A stretch of DNA of 7,797 nt, from the NCBI GenBank assembly GCA_000433315.1, contig FR893360.1, positions 1-7,797 on the forward strand, in the 5' to 3' direction. This DNA comes from Firmicutes bacterium CAG:345 (GTDB lineage Bacteria > Bacillota_I > Bacilli_A > RFN20 > CAG-288). The translations under genes and the position numbers were made by a program. Of this stretch, positions 1-5,997 are shown one piece after another (positions within the stretch are counted from its first letter, which is position 1; each line of letters starts with the position of its first letter). The notes beneath the pieces are model-generated. The model made no database searches and had not been told where the DNA came from. It worked only from the letters and a program-made list of their open reading frames with translations.

Positions 1-44
1 TATTTTTTGTTTATTTTATTTTATGAAAAATTAATTATTAAATA

Positions 45-117
45 TTTACACTTTTCTTGTTATGTAAATATGAATAGATTTTCATCTATTGTATAAAACT
101 AAATTCTGGACTATAGT
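45..117 (+). promoter_or_regulatory. Candidate promoter region for the 147-902 gene, with two inverted repeats
   Basis: Two weak sigma-A-like arrangements are visible. One is TTTACA (45-50), an 18-bp gap, then TATGAA (69-74). The other is TTGTAT (89-94), a 17-bp gap, then TATAGT (112-117), which would start transcription near 124 and leave a leader of about 23 bases. The second uses the same -10 hexamer as the alaS promoter in this window. Two inverted repeats lie here: AATAGAT-TTTC-ATCTATT (73-90) and the perfect palindrome GACTATAGTC (109-118), which covers the second -10 and could be a regulator site. Which promoter is used cannot be decided by eye. Confidence 0.35.
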
Positions 118-146
118 CTAATTGTAGTTCAATAGGAGGTATTGAT

Positions 147-902
147 ATGAACCCAAATTTACTTTATAAGATTGCATTAAAAAAATATGAAAAGGCTAGT
201 AAAGCAATTGATTCTTTAACAAAGGATGTCGCTGGAGTTTTTCCTGATTATGATAATAAAAGAGCTTTGATTTCTTTTGATTATCTTCTTCAATGCACTT
301 TATTAAAACAAGCTTTAGCTGATGGTACAATTAGTGAAAATGAATTAGAATTCATCAAAGGTATTTCTAATCATGGGGATGTTTTAGAAGAAATTAAAAG
401 CTCATTTGATGATACAAATGTTGGTGGTCTTATTAAAAAGACAACATGGAATGATATTTATTATTTAGGTCCTGTTGCTCAAACTGCTCTTGTAAATGCT
501 ATAAGTAATTTTGTTCAATCATATATTGATGAAACTGCTCTTTTATGCGGTGTTGCTGATGCCTTAACAAGAAAGAATTATTATAAAGTTATTGCTAATA
601 GTATTTCTTCCATCTTAACAATTTTTGCTAAAATTGATGGCAAGAAAGAAAAGGTTGAACTCTTTGTTGGTACAACTGAATTTGTTGAAGCTTTCGGAAA
701 TAGCTACCTTGCTATGAAGGAATTAGTTCAAGAGCTTGTCAGAGAAGGAAAAGAACTTAAGAAAGCTTTGCATAAGGATATCAAAGCCCTTAGAAAAGAA
801 GCTGAAAAATATCTTGCTTCCCATAAAGATATTGACATAGAAAAAGAAATCAATGATTTAATTGATGAAATCTATGCTGAACTAAATTCTGAAGAAGAAT
901 AA
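147..902 (+). CDS. Uncharacterised helical protein with TerB-like acidic motifs (251 aa)
   Basis: I do not recognise a named family. The start is well supported: ATG at 147 follows AGGAGGT (134-140) with a 6-base gap. There is no signal peptide or membrane segment, so the product is probably cytoplasmic. Residues 47-70 read as a helix with ALADGTISENELEFI at 56-70, the hydrophobic-x-ADG-x(5)-E-x-x-I pattern of the first helical pair of TerB-like (tellurite-resistance-type) domains. A weaker echo, AKIDG followed by KEKVELFV, occurs at 161-174, as expected for the second half of such a fold. Residues 190-251 are strongly charged (Lys/Glu) and probably form a long amphipathic helix or coiled coil. 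It stands alone on the + strand, convergent with the DUF1292 gene. TerB-like is an inference from motif shape; a tellurite role is not implied. Confidence 0.8.
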   Translation: MNPNLLYKIALKKYEKASKAIDSLTKDVAGVFPDYDNKRALISFDYLLQCTLLKQALADGTISENELEFIKGISNHGDVLEEIKSSFDDTNVGGLIKKTTWNDIYYLGPVAQTALVNAISNFVQSYIDETALLCGVADALTRKNYYKVIANSISSILTIFAKIDGKKEKVELFVGTTEFVEAFGNSYLAMKELVQELVREGKELKKALHKDIKALRKEAEKYLASHKDIDIEKEINDLIDEIYAELNSEEE

Positions 903-905
903 ATT

Positions 906-951
906 ATTGCATTTTAAAACCGGAATTTGCGTTCCGGTTTTTGTTTGCAAT
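906..951 (+). terminator. Bidirectional terminator between convergent genes
   Basis: A perfect 10-bp hairpin, AAAACCGGAA (916-925) with TTCCGGTTTT (932-941) around a 6-base loop, ends in a T-run. Outside it ATTGC (906-910) can pair with GCAAT (947-951), followed by TTTTTT (951-956). A-runs on the other side make it work in reverse too. It lies only 14 bases after the 147-902 stop and just beyond the DUF1292 stop, so it probably ends both transcripts. Confidence 0.85.
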
Positions 952-954
952 TTT

Positions 955-1419
955 TTATTCGCCTGGATATTGTTCTTCTTCCTCTGACATATCACCGGAA
1001 ACTTGGTCTTGCCAATCTTCGAAGATTTCTTTTAATTCTTCAGCGCGAGGATCGGATTCAATATCAATTGGAATCAAACGATTTTCTTCGTTTGCTTCAA
1101 GTGGAATAACTGTGATTTCAGAATCTTGATCATCAAAATCACCAAAAGCACAATAATAAATTGTTTTTCCATCTAAATCTGTGTGAAAAAGGAAAAGTCC
1201 TTTATATTCTTCACCAGTTTCTTCATCGATAAAACTGATGGTACGATCATGATCATGTCCTTCACAATCTGGACAATCGCATTCTTCACCAATTTCTGGA
1301 TGATCATGATGGTGTCCACAGCAGCATTCATCTTCATGATGTTCATGATGGTGTCCGCAACAACATTCATCTTCTTCATGATCGTGTTCACAACCACATT
1401 TTTCTTCTTCTAATAACAT
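955..1419 (-). CDS. DUF1292 (YrzB-type) protein with His/Cys-rich metal-binding-like N-terminal extension (154 aa)
   Basis: Residues about 60-137 match the DUF1292 pattern: an ISFIDEETGEEY opening, a central YYCAFGD strand, a PLEANEENRLIPI segment and an acidic E-x(3)-F-x-D-W ending. The cellular role of DUF1292 proteins is not established. The unusual part is residues 1-58, where 11 Cys and 13 His account for 24 positions. It contains two tandem 13-residue copies (17-29 and 30-42) sharing DECCCGHHH, plus CGCEHDH (8-14), CDCPDC (47-52) and GHDHD (54-58). This composition suggests binding of transition metals such as Zn, Ni, Cu or Co; that is inference. The ATG at 1419 has an AGAGGT site (1426-1431) six bases upstream. 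The gene follows alaS on the same strand after a terminator. The C-terminal tail (143-154) is acidic. No membrane segment or signal peptide is seen. Confidence 0.85.
   Translation of the reverse strand: MLLEEEKCGCEHDHEEDECCCGHHHEHHEDECCCGHHHDHPEIGEECDCPDCEGHDHDRTISFIDEETGEEYKGLFLFHTDLDGKTIYYCAFGDFDDQDSEITVIPLEANEENRLIPIDIESDPRAEELKEIFEDWQDQVSGDMSEEEEQYPGE
1304..1381 (-). repeat. Two tandem 39-bp copies coding a 13-residue Cys/His repeat
   Basis: Copies lie at 1304-1342 and 1343-1381, exactly 39 bp apart and in frame, encoding DECCCGHHHDHPE (downstream copy) and DECCCGHHHEHHE (upstream copy). All three Cys codons differ between copies by silent third-position changes: TGC TGC TGT against TGT TGT TGC. 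This suggests an older duplication whose cysteines were kept. Confidence 0.85.
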
Positions 1420-1460
1420 TTATGTACCTCTCTTTTGGTATAGTGTAACAAATAAAATGA

Positions 1461-1506
1461 AAAAATGCCATCTATTAGCTCGTTATTTTCTAATAGAGGC
1501 ATTTTT
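1461..1506 (-). terminator. alaS terminator, long AT-rich hairpin
   Basis: Arms 1461-1478 and 1490-1506 pair over 17 bp with only A1470 bulged, around an 11-base loop. On the minus strand the stem ends in a T-rich tract (TTTTTTCATTTTATT). It starts five bases after the alaS stop at 1512. The A-run on the other side would let it act in reverse. It separates alaS from the DUF1292 gene, so the latter needs read-through or its own promoter; I see no convincing promoter in 1420-1460. Confidence 0.85.
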
Positions 1507-1511
1507 ATTAT

Positions 1512-4124
1512 TTACTTTAATTTATCTTCAAACAAATTGAAGGCTTCGGTAATATTATCGGATTTTTCAAATCCACCAAAAGCCAAATCTGGTCTACCAC
1601 CACCAGATCCTCCTAAGACTTTGGCAACTTCTTTAACTATGTCTCCTGCGCGGATAACTTTTGTTAAATCACTGCTTAAAGCAACGCAGAATTCAGATTT
1701 TCCTTGACGTTTAGATATGAGTAAAATTGCATTTGATGGTTCAGCAATAATGTTTTTAGCAATTTCCATCATTTGATTATGTGTTAAATCATCAAAGCAT
1801 TTAGCAACAACTTTACGGCCATTAATTTCTTTTCTATCAGCTTTTATAACACTGGTATATAAGCCAGCAATCTTGCTTTCAAGAACTGCTTGATTCTTTC
1901 TAAATTCATCATTAGCTGCAATTTGACTCTTTAATTTATCGGTAATTTCTTTACGGGAATTAACTTTTAATAAAGAAGCTATTTCATTGAGTTTATCTTC
2001 TTCAATAGATCTAAATTCATAGGCTTTAAATCCAGTATAAGCAACTATTCTTTTTACACCAGCTGCAATAGTTTCATAGCTTGCTATAGCAAAATTTAAA
2101 ATATCAGCAGTATTTGAAACATGGGTTCCACCACAGAATTCTTTTGAATAATCTCCAAATGTTACAACGCGGACTACATCATCATATTTTTCATTGAATA
2201 ATGCCATAGCACCAAGCTTTAAAGCTTCTTCTTTATTCATGATATTAGTCTTTTCTGGAATACCTTTTAAGATAATTTCATTAACTCTTCTTTCAACTAT
2301 ACGAAGTTCTTCAAAAGATAATTTTCCATCATAAGAGAAGTCAAAACGAAGTTCGTTATCATTGACATAGCTACCTTCTTGGTGAACAGCATCTCCTAAT
2401 AACTCTTGCAAAGCTTTTTGTAAAATATGAGTTGCGGAGTGGTTTCTCATGATTAAATGACGGCGAGCATAATCTGGTTTTAAAGTAAATTCATCACCAA
2501 CTTTAATAGAGCCATAAGCTAATTCAACATGATGTAAGAATTGTTTATGGTTAGCTTTTGTAACATCAAGGACATTAGCTTCAGCAGAATCACTAGTTAT
2601 AACACCAGTATCAGCAACTTGACCACCACTTTCTGCATAGAATGTTGTTTGATCAAAGATAACTTCACCATTTTCTGTTATTTCATCAACTTTATTACCA
2701 TCGATAAATGTTCCAATAACTTTGGCTTTTAATTCTGGAACTTCTTCATAAGTAAAGGTGCTTGGAGTTAAGAAATTGATAAGATCTTGGCTTTGTTTTC
2801 CGAAAGATTTTCTATCTCCTCTTGCAAGTCTAGCCTTTTCTTTTTGTCTTTCTAATGCTTCTTTGTAGCCTTTTTCATCAACTGTTTTACCTTCATCTTC
2901 AGCATATTCTTTTGTTAAATCAAATGGAATACCATAAGTATCAGAAAGCATAAAGGCAACTTCACCAGGAAGAACTTTATCACATTTAGCAAGTTCATCT
3001 TTAACACGTTTTTCACCGCTAGCAATAACAGTATTAAATTTATCAATTTCACTGGTGATCATCTTTTTAACACGATCTTTTTGTTCTTGAAGATATGGAT
3101 AATAATGTTCCATATTCTTGCAGACTTCATCGACTAAGCCAGGAAGATTTTTAGTATCAATATTCAAATGTTTTGCTTGTAAAATAAGACGGCGGACAAG
3201 TCTTCTTAAAACATAACCACGGCCTTCATTAGAGAATAAAGCACCATCAGCTAAAGCAAATGTCAATGTTCTAATATGGTCAGCAATGACCTTATAAGAA
3301 TATTTATATTTTCCTTCATAAGCATAAGAAGCAAAACCTTCAAGATATTTGATATATGGCATGAATAAGTCAGTTTCAAAATTAGTTTCAGTTCCTTGAA
3401 TAACACAAGCAAAACGTTCAAGACCTGCACCAGTATCAATATTCTTTTGTGGAAGTTCCTTATATTGAGAACGTGGTTTTACACCAGGTTCAGCATTATA
3501 TTGGGAAAAGACAATATTCCAAATTTCAATATATCTATCGTTATCTTCATCATTTTGAAGCATGACAATACCACGATGTTCAGGATCGTATTTTTCTCCA
3601 CGATCAAAATAAATTTCCGTATCTGGACCAGATGGACCAGGACCAACTTCCCAGAAGTTAGATTCAAGAGGCACAAGATGATCTTCAGGAATACCACACT
3701 TCATCCAAAGTTCTTTCGAAGCTAAATCAGATGGATGATAAGTGATATAAAGTTTTTCAACAGGAAAACCAAAGTTCTCTTCACCAGTTAAAAGTTCAAC
3801 AGCCCAAGGAATAACTTCACTTCTGAAATAATCACCGATTGAAAAGTTACCTAACATTTCAAAGAAAGTATGATGTCTTGCAGTTCTACCAACATTTTCA
3901 ATATCATTGGTACGAATAGCTTTTTGAGCATTAGTTATTCTTCTATGTGGTGGTTGTTCAGTTCCATCAAAATATTTTTTCAAAGCAGCAACACCAGAAT
4001 TAATCCACAAAAGAGTTGGATCATTATGGGGAATTAAAGAAGCAGAAGGTTCAATAAAATGTCCTTTGCTCTTAAAGAATTTCAACCAAGTATCACGTAT
4101 TTGGTCACTTGTCATGTACTTCAT
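1512..4124 (-). CDS. alaS: Alanyl-tRNA synthetase (870 aa)
   Basis: Cytoplasmic class II synthetase that attaches alanine to tRNA-Ala and hydrolyses mischarged Ser/Gly. Length is normal for bacteria (E. coli about 876). Residues 1-100 carry the aminoacylation core with FFKSKGH, PSASLIPHNDPTLLW and HTFFEMLGNFSIGDYF (85-100, motif 2 region). The GPSGPDTEIYFD segment (164-174) and GAGLERFA (232-239) follow, then GRGYVLRRLVRR (301-312, motif 3). The editing domain shows all four expected zinc ligands: H562 and H566 in HSATH, C664 and H668 in CGGTH. Residues 685-697 (TIAAGVKRIVAYT) lead to a coiled linker and a C-Ala domain ending in GGSGGGRPDLAFGG (838-851). Start ATG 4124 has AGGAGG (4129-4134) four bases upstream; another Met at residue 4 is further from it. 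Expression is controlled by the T-box leader directly upstream. The gene looks intact. Confidence 0.98.
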   Translation of the reverse strand: MKYMTSDQIRDTWLKFFKSKGHFIEPSASLIPHNDPTLLWINSGVAALKKYFDGTEQPPHRRITNAQKAIRTNDIENVGRTARHHTFFEMLGNFSIGDYFRSEVIPWAVELLTGEENFGFPVEKLYITYHPSDLASKELWMKCGIPEDHLVPLESNFWEVGPGPSGPDTEIYFDRGEKYDPEHRGIVMLQNDEDNDRYIEIWNIVFSQYNAEPGVKPRSQYKELPQKNIDTGAGLERFACVIQGTETNFETDLFMPYIKYLEGFASYAYEGKYKYSYKVIADHIRTLTFALADGALFSNEGRGYVLRRLVRRLILQAKHLNIDTKNLPGLVDEVCKNMEHYYPYLQEQKDRVKKMITSEIDKFNTVIASGEKRVKDELAKCDKVLPGEVAFMLSDTYGIPFDLTKEYAEDEGKTVDEKGYKEALERQKEKARLARGDRKSFGKQSQDLINFLTPSTFTYEEVPELKAKVIGTFIDGNKVDEITENGEVIFDQTTFYAESGGQVADTGVITSDSAEANVLDVTKANHKQFLHHVELAYGSIKVGDEFTLKPDYARRHLIMRNHSATHILQKALQELLGDAVHQEGSYVNDNELRFDFSYDGKLSFEELRIVERRVNEIILKGIPEKTNIMNKEEALKLGAMALFNEKYDDVVRVVTFGDYSKEFCGGTHVSNTADILNFAIASYETIAAGVKRIVAYTGFKAYEFRSIEEDKLNEIASLLKVNSRKEITDKLKSQIAANDEFRKNQAVLESKIAGLYTSVIKADRKEINGRKVVAKCFDDLTHNQMMEIAKNIIAEPSNAILLISKRQGKSEFCVALSSDLTKVIRAGDIVKEVAKVLGGSGGGRPDLAFGGFEKSDNITEAFNLFEDKLK

Positions 4125-4140
4125 ATGTCCTCCTGAATAT

Positions 4141-4177
4141 AAAAAAGCGCCTTATTTCAGGAACGAAATTAATCCGC
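4141..4177 (-). terminator. Regulated intrinsic terminator inside the alaS T-box
   Basis: The hairpin uses GCG (4177-4175) with CGC (4149-4147) and ATTTC (4169-4165) with GAAAT (4158-4154), with mismatched GA/GG positions and one bulged A between, then six T residues at 4146-4141. It takes up both the GCG of the antiterminator 5' side and the GA of its 3' side, so the two folds exclude each other. An alternative 6-bp long-range helix, GCGCCT (4232-4227) with AGGCGC (4152-4147), would use the same 3' arm. Confidence 0.75.
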
Positions 4178-4270
4178 GGTACCATCCTGATTCTAATAAG
4201 CACTTAATTAAACTAATTTACGCATTAGGCGCGGTCTTCTCCTAGTTGGCAAATCTATTCAACGAAGACA
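4141..4270 (-). promoter_or_regulatory. T-box riboswitch leader of alaS, with unusually short Stem I
   Basis: The transcript contains a clear antiterminator. TCAGGA (4190-4185), the bulge TGGTACC (4184-4178) and GCG (4177-4175) pair back with CGT (4164-4162, G-U allowed) and TCCTGA (4162-4157; one base at the junction is shared). The variable base in TGGT is T, fitting an A discriminator as in tRNA-Ala. The competing terminator pairs GCG..TT..ATTTC (4177-4165) with GAAAT..AA..CGC (4158-4147), then TTTTTT (4146-4141). Stem I appears to be only GTCTTC (4269-4264) paired with GAAGAC (4239-4234), about 36 bases in all; inside it a GCC alanine codon (4250-4248) is the candidate specifier. A second hairpin, CTAAT-GCGTAA-ATTAG (4228-4213), and a weak AT hairpin near 4209-4195 lie between. 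Identity is firm; the Stem I model and specifier are inference. Confidence 0.9.
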
Positions 4271-4275
4271 TAATA

Positions 4276-4304
4276 ACTATAATTCAAGTCAATGAATTTG
4301 TCAA
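4276..4304 (-). promoter_or_regulatory. alaS promoter (sigma-A type)
   Basis: On the minus strand a perfect -35 TTGACA (4304-4299) is followed by exactly 17 bases and the -10 hexamer TATAGT (4281-4276, five of six consensus). Transcription should start near 4271-4269, which is right at the first base of the short T-box Stem I. This is the strongest promoter-like sequence in the window. Confidence 0.85.
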
Positions 4305-4473
4305 TTAATAAAGCGGTTTAAAGAAAAATTATTATTTAAAAAATTCTATTCATATTTAATAAATACATCATTTTCTTTATAAAAACTGGTTCATTAGCAT
4401 CAAACACTTTTTAATCTTTATTATTAAGCCATTATTTTTTTGTACTTCAAACTAAAAAATATAAATTATCCAA
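4305..4473. other. AT-rich spacer between the alaS promoter and the antitoxin gene; no gene seen
   Basis: I find no open frame with a ribosome binding site, no RNA gene and no GC-containing hairpin with a T-run here. The higBA operon therefore lacks an obvious terminator of its own on the minus strand; transcripts may run on towards alaS or end at an AT-rich site I cannot recognise. Confidence 0.6.
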
Positions 4474-5571
4474 TTAATTAATAAAATATTGTGTTTTTAA
4501 TTTAGCACATCTTGTCATAGGAAGTATTCCTTCATGCTGTAATCTACCAGCAACAATACCTGGATGAATTCCTATCTTTTTAGCAAAAGCTTTTATTTCT
4601 TCATCTGTTATATATTTTGTTAGAGAAAGTTTAGTTAAATCTTCTTTTTTGATTAAATAATTTGCTGAAAAATTATCAGCTTCTTCTTCTAACTTTTTAT
4701 TTCTTTCTACCATTTCAGTATCTGTACAACTTATAAAAGTTGTTTTCAATTTTCTTTGAAATACATGCTTTATTTCATGAAAAAATGAAAACCAGAAAAT
4801 ATAAGCATTAAGTTTTCTATTATTCATTGCCAAAACTACTCTATCTTCGTTGATCCATTTTACAGCGCCATTAATTCCAGAGTTTTTCAAATGTGGCAAT
4901 AATACAAAAGCAACACCACATTCTGATAAAATCTCTTTAATTTTAGGTAAAAAATTTTCAGGTTCATCTATTGTCATGCTTCTAAGTGTTGGCAAATAAT
5001 TTTTAAGTTTATTTTCATCATATTTTTTTGTTTCAACAGATTTTGAAAAATTTATTGCGGTTTGCAACCAAGCTTGAGAATTAATGATATTTTTCTCCGA
5101 AGTTGAATTTAAAGATGTTCGATAATTAACAAGAAAATCCTGTTTTTTTAAAATTCGCAAATCTGAAATTGTAAAGTATTTACATAAATTAGCTATTTTT
5201 TCAGAAGAATTATTTGTTTTAGGCAAATTAGCAACGTTGACAAAATAACTATAATCAATTTGCTTTAACACTTCTTTTTGTTCATCAAAATCTTTTTCTT
5301 TAGAAATTTCAATTAATTTTTGATCATATGAACTTTGAAGATTTAACCATAACTCTACACTTGTTCCCGTCATTACTGATAGTTTTTTGGCTAAATCATT
5401 AGATAAATTGGCAATCCCATTAATTAATTCACTTAAAGTTTTTGGAGTTGTACCCATACGCAAAGCAAATTCATTTTGCGTAATTCCATATTCTTCAACC
5501 AATTCTTCAATATAATATCCTGGATGGAATGCACATAAATTTTTATATTCAATTACATTTTTATTGACCAT
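4474..5571 (-). CDS. HigA-type antitoxin fused to ImmA/IrrE zinc-peptidase domain (365 aa)
   Basis: Probable antitoxin and autorepressor of the toxin gene just upstream. Residues 16-80 form a HigA/VapI-type helix-turn-helix (HPGYYIEELVEEYGITQNEF, then MGTTPKTLSELING and LAKKLSVMTGTSVELWLNLQ). Residues about 100-200 are a helical middle region typical of the long XRE-ImmA fusion family (CKYFTISDL, AWLQ, YLPTLRSMT). Residues about 205-310 are an ImmA/IrrE metallopeptidase: H265 and H269 in HEIKH are zinc ligands with E266 as catalytic glutamate, and EEEADNF (295-301) supplies the third ligand. All expected catalytic residues are present. Stand-alone HigA antitoxins are about 100 residues, so this is more than three times longer. 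ATG 5571 overlaps the toxin stop by 11 bp, and GGAGGT (5583-5588) lies 11 bases upstream inside the toxin gene, so translation is probably coupled. Whether the peptidase cuts itself, the toxin or another protein is not shown. Confidence 0.93.
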   Translation of the reverse strand: MVNKNVIEYKNLCAFHPGYYIEELVEEYGITQNEFALRMGTTPKTLSELINGIANLSNDLAKKLSVMTGTSVELWLNLQSSYDQKLIEISKEKDFDEQKEVLKQIDYSYFVNVANLPKTNNSSEKIANLCKYFTISDLRILKKQDFLVNYRTSLNSTSEKNIINSQAWLQTAINFSKSVETKKYDENKLKNYLPTLRSMTIDEPENFLPKIKEILSECGVAFVLLPHLKNSGINGAVKWINEDRVVLAMNNRKLNAYIFWFSFFHEIKHVFQRKLKTTFISCTDTEMVERNKKLEEEADNFSANYLIKKEDLTKLSLTKYITDEEIKAFAKKIGIHPGIVAGRLQHEGILPMTRCAKLKTQYFIN

Positions 5572-5917
5572 AATGTTTCGAAACCTCCGTTATTTTTACA
5601 ATTTTAATAAATTCACACCTATTAAGAATATCTCCATCTATTAATTCGTTTTGTTCATCATCGCATGGAATCAAAGTAATCCTATAACCTGTATTTCCTA
5701 CTCTTATACTCCATTCATTTTTTCTATTTCCTTTTAAGCGTTCTAAATGAAGAGTTGGATAATTAGCTAAATCTTTAAATGAATTAGAGCTTTTTATAAA
5801 ATTTTCAATTGCTTCTAACTTTCGTTTAACTTCACTAGGATATTTCCATAATTTCTTATACTTTGAACTAAAATCTTTTTCTACTTTTTTATTCTTGTAT
5901 ATAATTGTCATCCACAT
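5561..5917 (-). CDS. higB: HigB/RelE-superfamily toxin (about 118 aa)
   Basis: Probable ribosome-dependent mRNA interferase toxin of the HigB branch of RelE/ParE proteins. Counted from ATG 5917, residues 1-50 give a basic beta-strand plus two-helix start (TIIYKNKKVEKDFSSKYKKL), then the HigB signature LHLERLKGNRKNEWSIRV and GYRITLIP (about 57-85). A charged insert (CDDEQNELIDGD) follows, then a closing strand FIKIVKITEVSKHYG. Start choice: the frame opens further up at a TTG (5953), but the promoter predicts transcription from about 5958, leaving no room for a binding site there, and AGGAGG (5933-5938) lies inside that extension. ATG 5917 (MWM) is 15 bases from it and ATG 5911 is 21 bases away; 5911 fits the usual family N-terminus slightly better. 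The spacing is long for either. It is first in the operon, toxin before antitoxin, as is usual for higBA. Confidence 0.88.
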   Translation of the reverse strand: MWMTIIYKNKKVEKDFSSKYKKLWKYPSEVKRKLEAIENFIKSSNSFKDLANYPTLHLERLKGNRKNEWSIRVGNTGYRITLIPCDDEQNELIDGDILNRCEFIKIVKITEVSKHYGQ

Positions 5918-5944
5918 TATAGTATATGTGTTCCTCCTGCTTTT

Positions 5945-5961
5945 ATTACCCAAAAGGTAAT
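5945..5961. promoter_or_regulatory. Operator-like inverted repeat, copy 1 (downstream)
   Basis: ATTACCCAAAAGGTAAT is a perfect 6-bp inverted repeat around a 5-base A-rich centre. It covers the predicted transcription start of the toxin-antitoxin operon. It matches the copy at 5998-6014 in 14 of 17 positions. The probable ligand is the HigA-type antitoxin, alone or with the toxin. Confidence 0.75.
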
Positions 5962-5964
5962 ATT

Positions 5965-5992
5965 ATTTTATCATTTAATAAATATTTGTCAA
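5965..5992 (-). promoter_or_regulatory. Promoter of the higB-higA(ImmA) operon
   Basis: The minus strand has a perfect -35 TTGACA (5992-5987), 16 bases, then TAAAAT (5970-5965, five of six). The start should be near 5959-5957, giving a leader of about 40 bases before ATG 5917. The promoter lies between two operator-like inverted repeats, one 5 bases upstream of the -35 and one across the start site, an arrangement expected for repression. Confidence 0.8.
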
Positions 5993-5997
5993 TATTT

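Noticed and set aside
164..174. Ser in GPSGPDTE of AlaRS, where many homologues have Cys, considered as a defect
   Set aside because: This loop varies among bacterial AlaRS and the aminoacylation motifs and all editing zinc ligands are intact, so no loss of function is implied.
927..1129. Two short + strand frames after the first terminator
   Set aside because: They begin in or beside the terminator hairpin and are antisense to the conserved DUF1292 domain, with no binding site.
1304..1381. 39-bp tandem repeat considered as the start of a CRISPR array
   Set aside because: Only two directly adjoining copies exist, with no spacers, and they are in-frame coding repeats.
1173..1397. Alternative minus-strand frame within the DUF1292 gene
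   Set aside because: It is a shifted reading of the same repeats, lacks a binding site, and has a low-complexity Met/Ile/Val composition.
1183..1413. Open frame on the + strand encoding a Phe/Ile/Met-rich, membrane-like small protein
   Set aside because: It is the antisense of the His/Cys/Glu-rich DUF1292 extension, whose codons read as hydrophobic residues in reverse; no ribosome binding site supports it.
3396..3725. 109-codon + strand frame opposite alaS
   Set aside because: It lies fully inside the alaS coding region, which has clear motifs throughout, and has no start signals.
4380..4473. Search for a terminator of the higBA operon
   Set aside because: Only weak AT-only partial repeats were found; none forms a convincing stem with a T-run on the minus strand.
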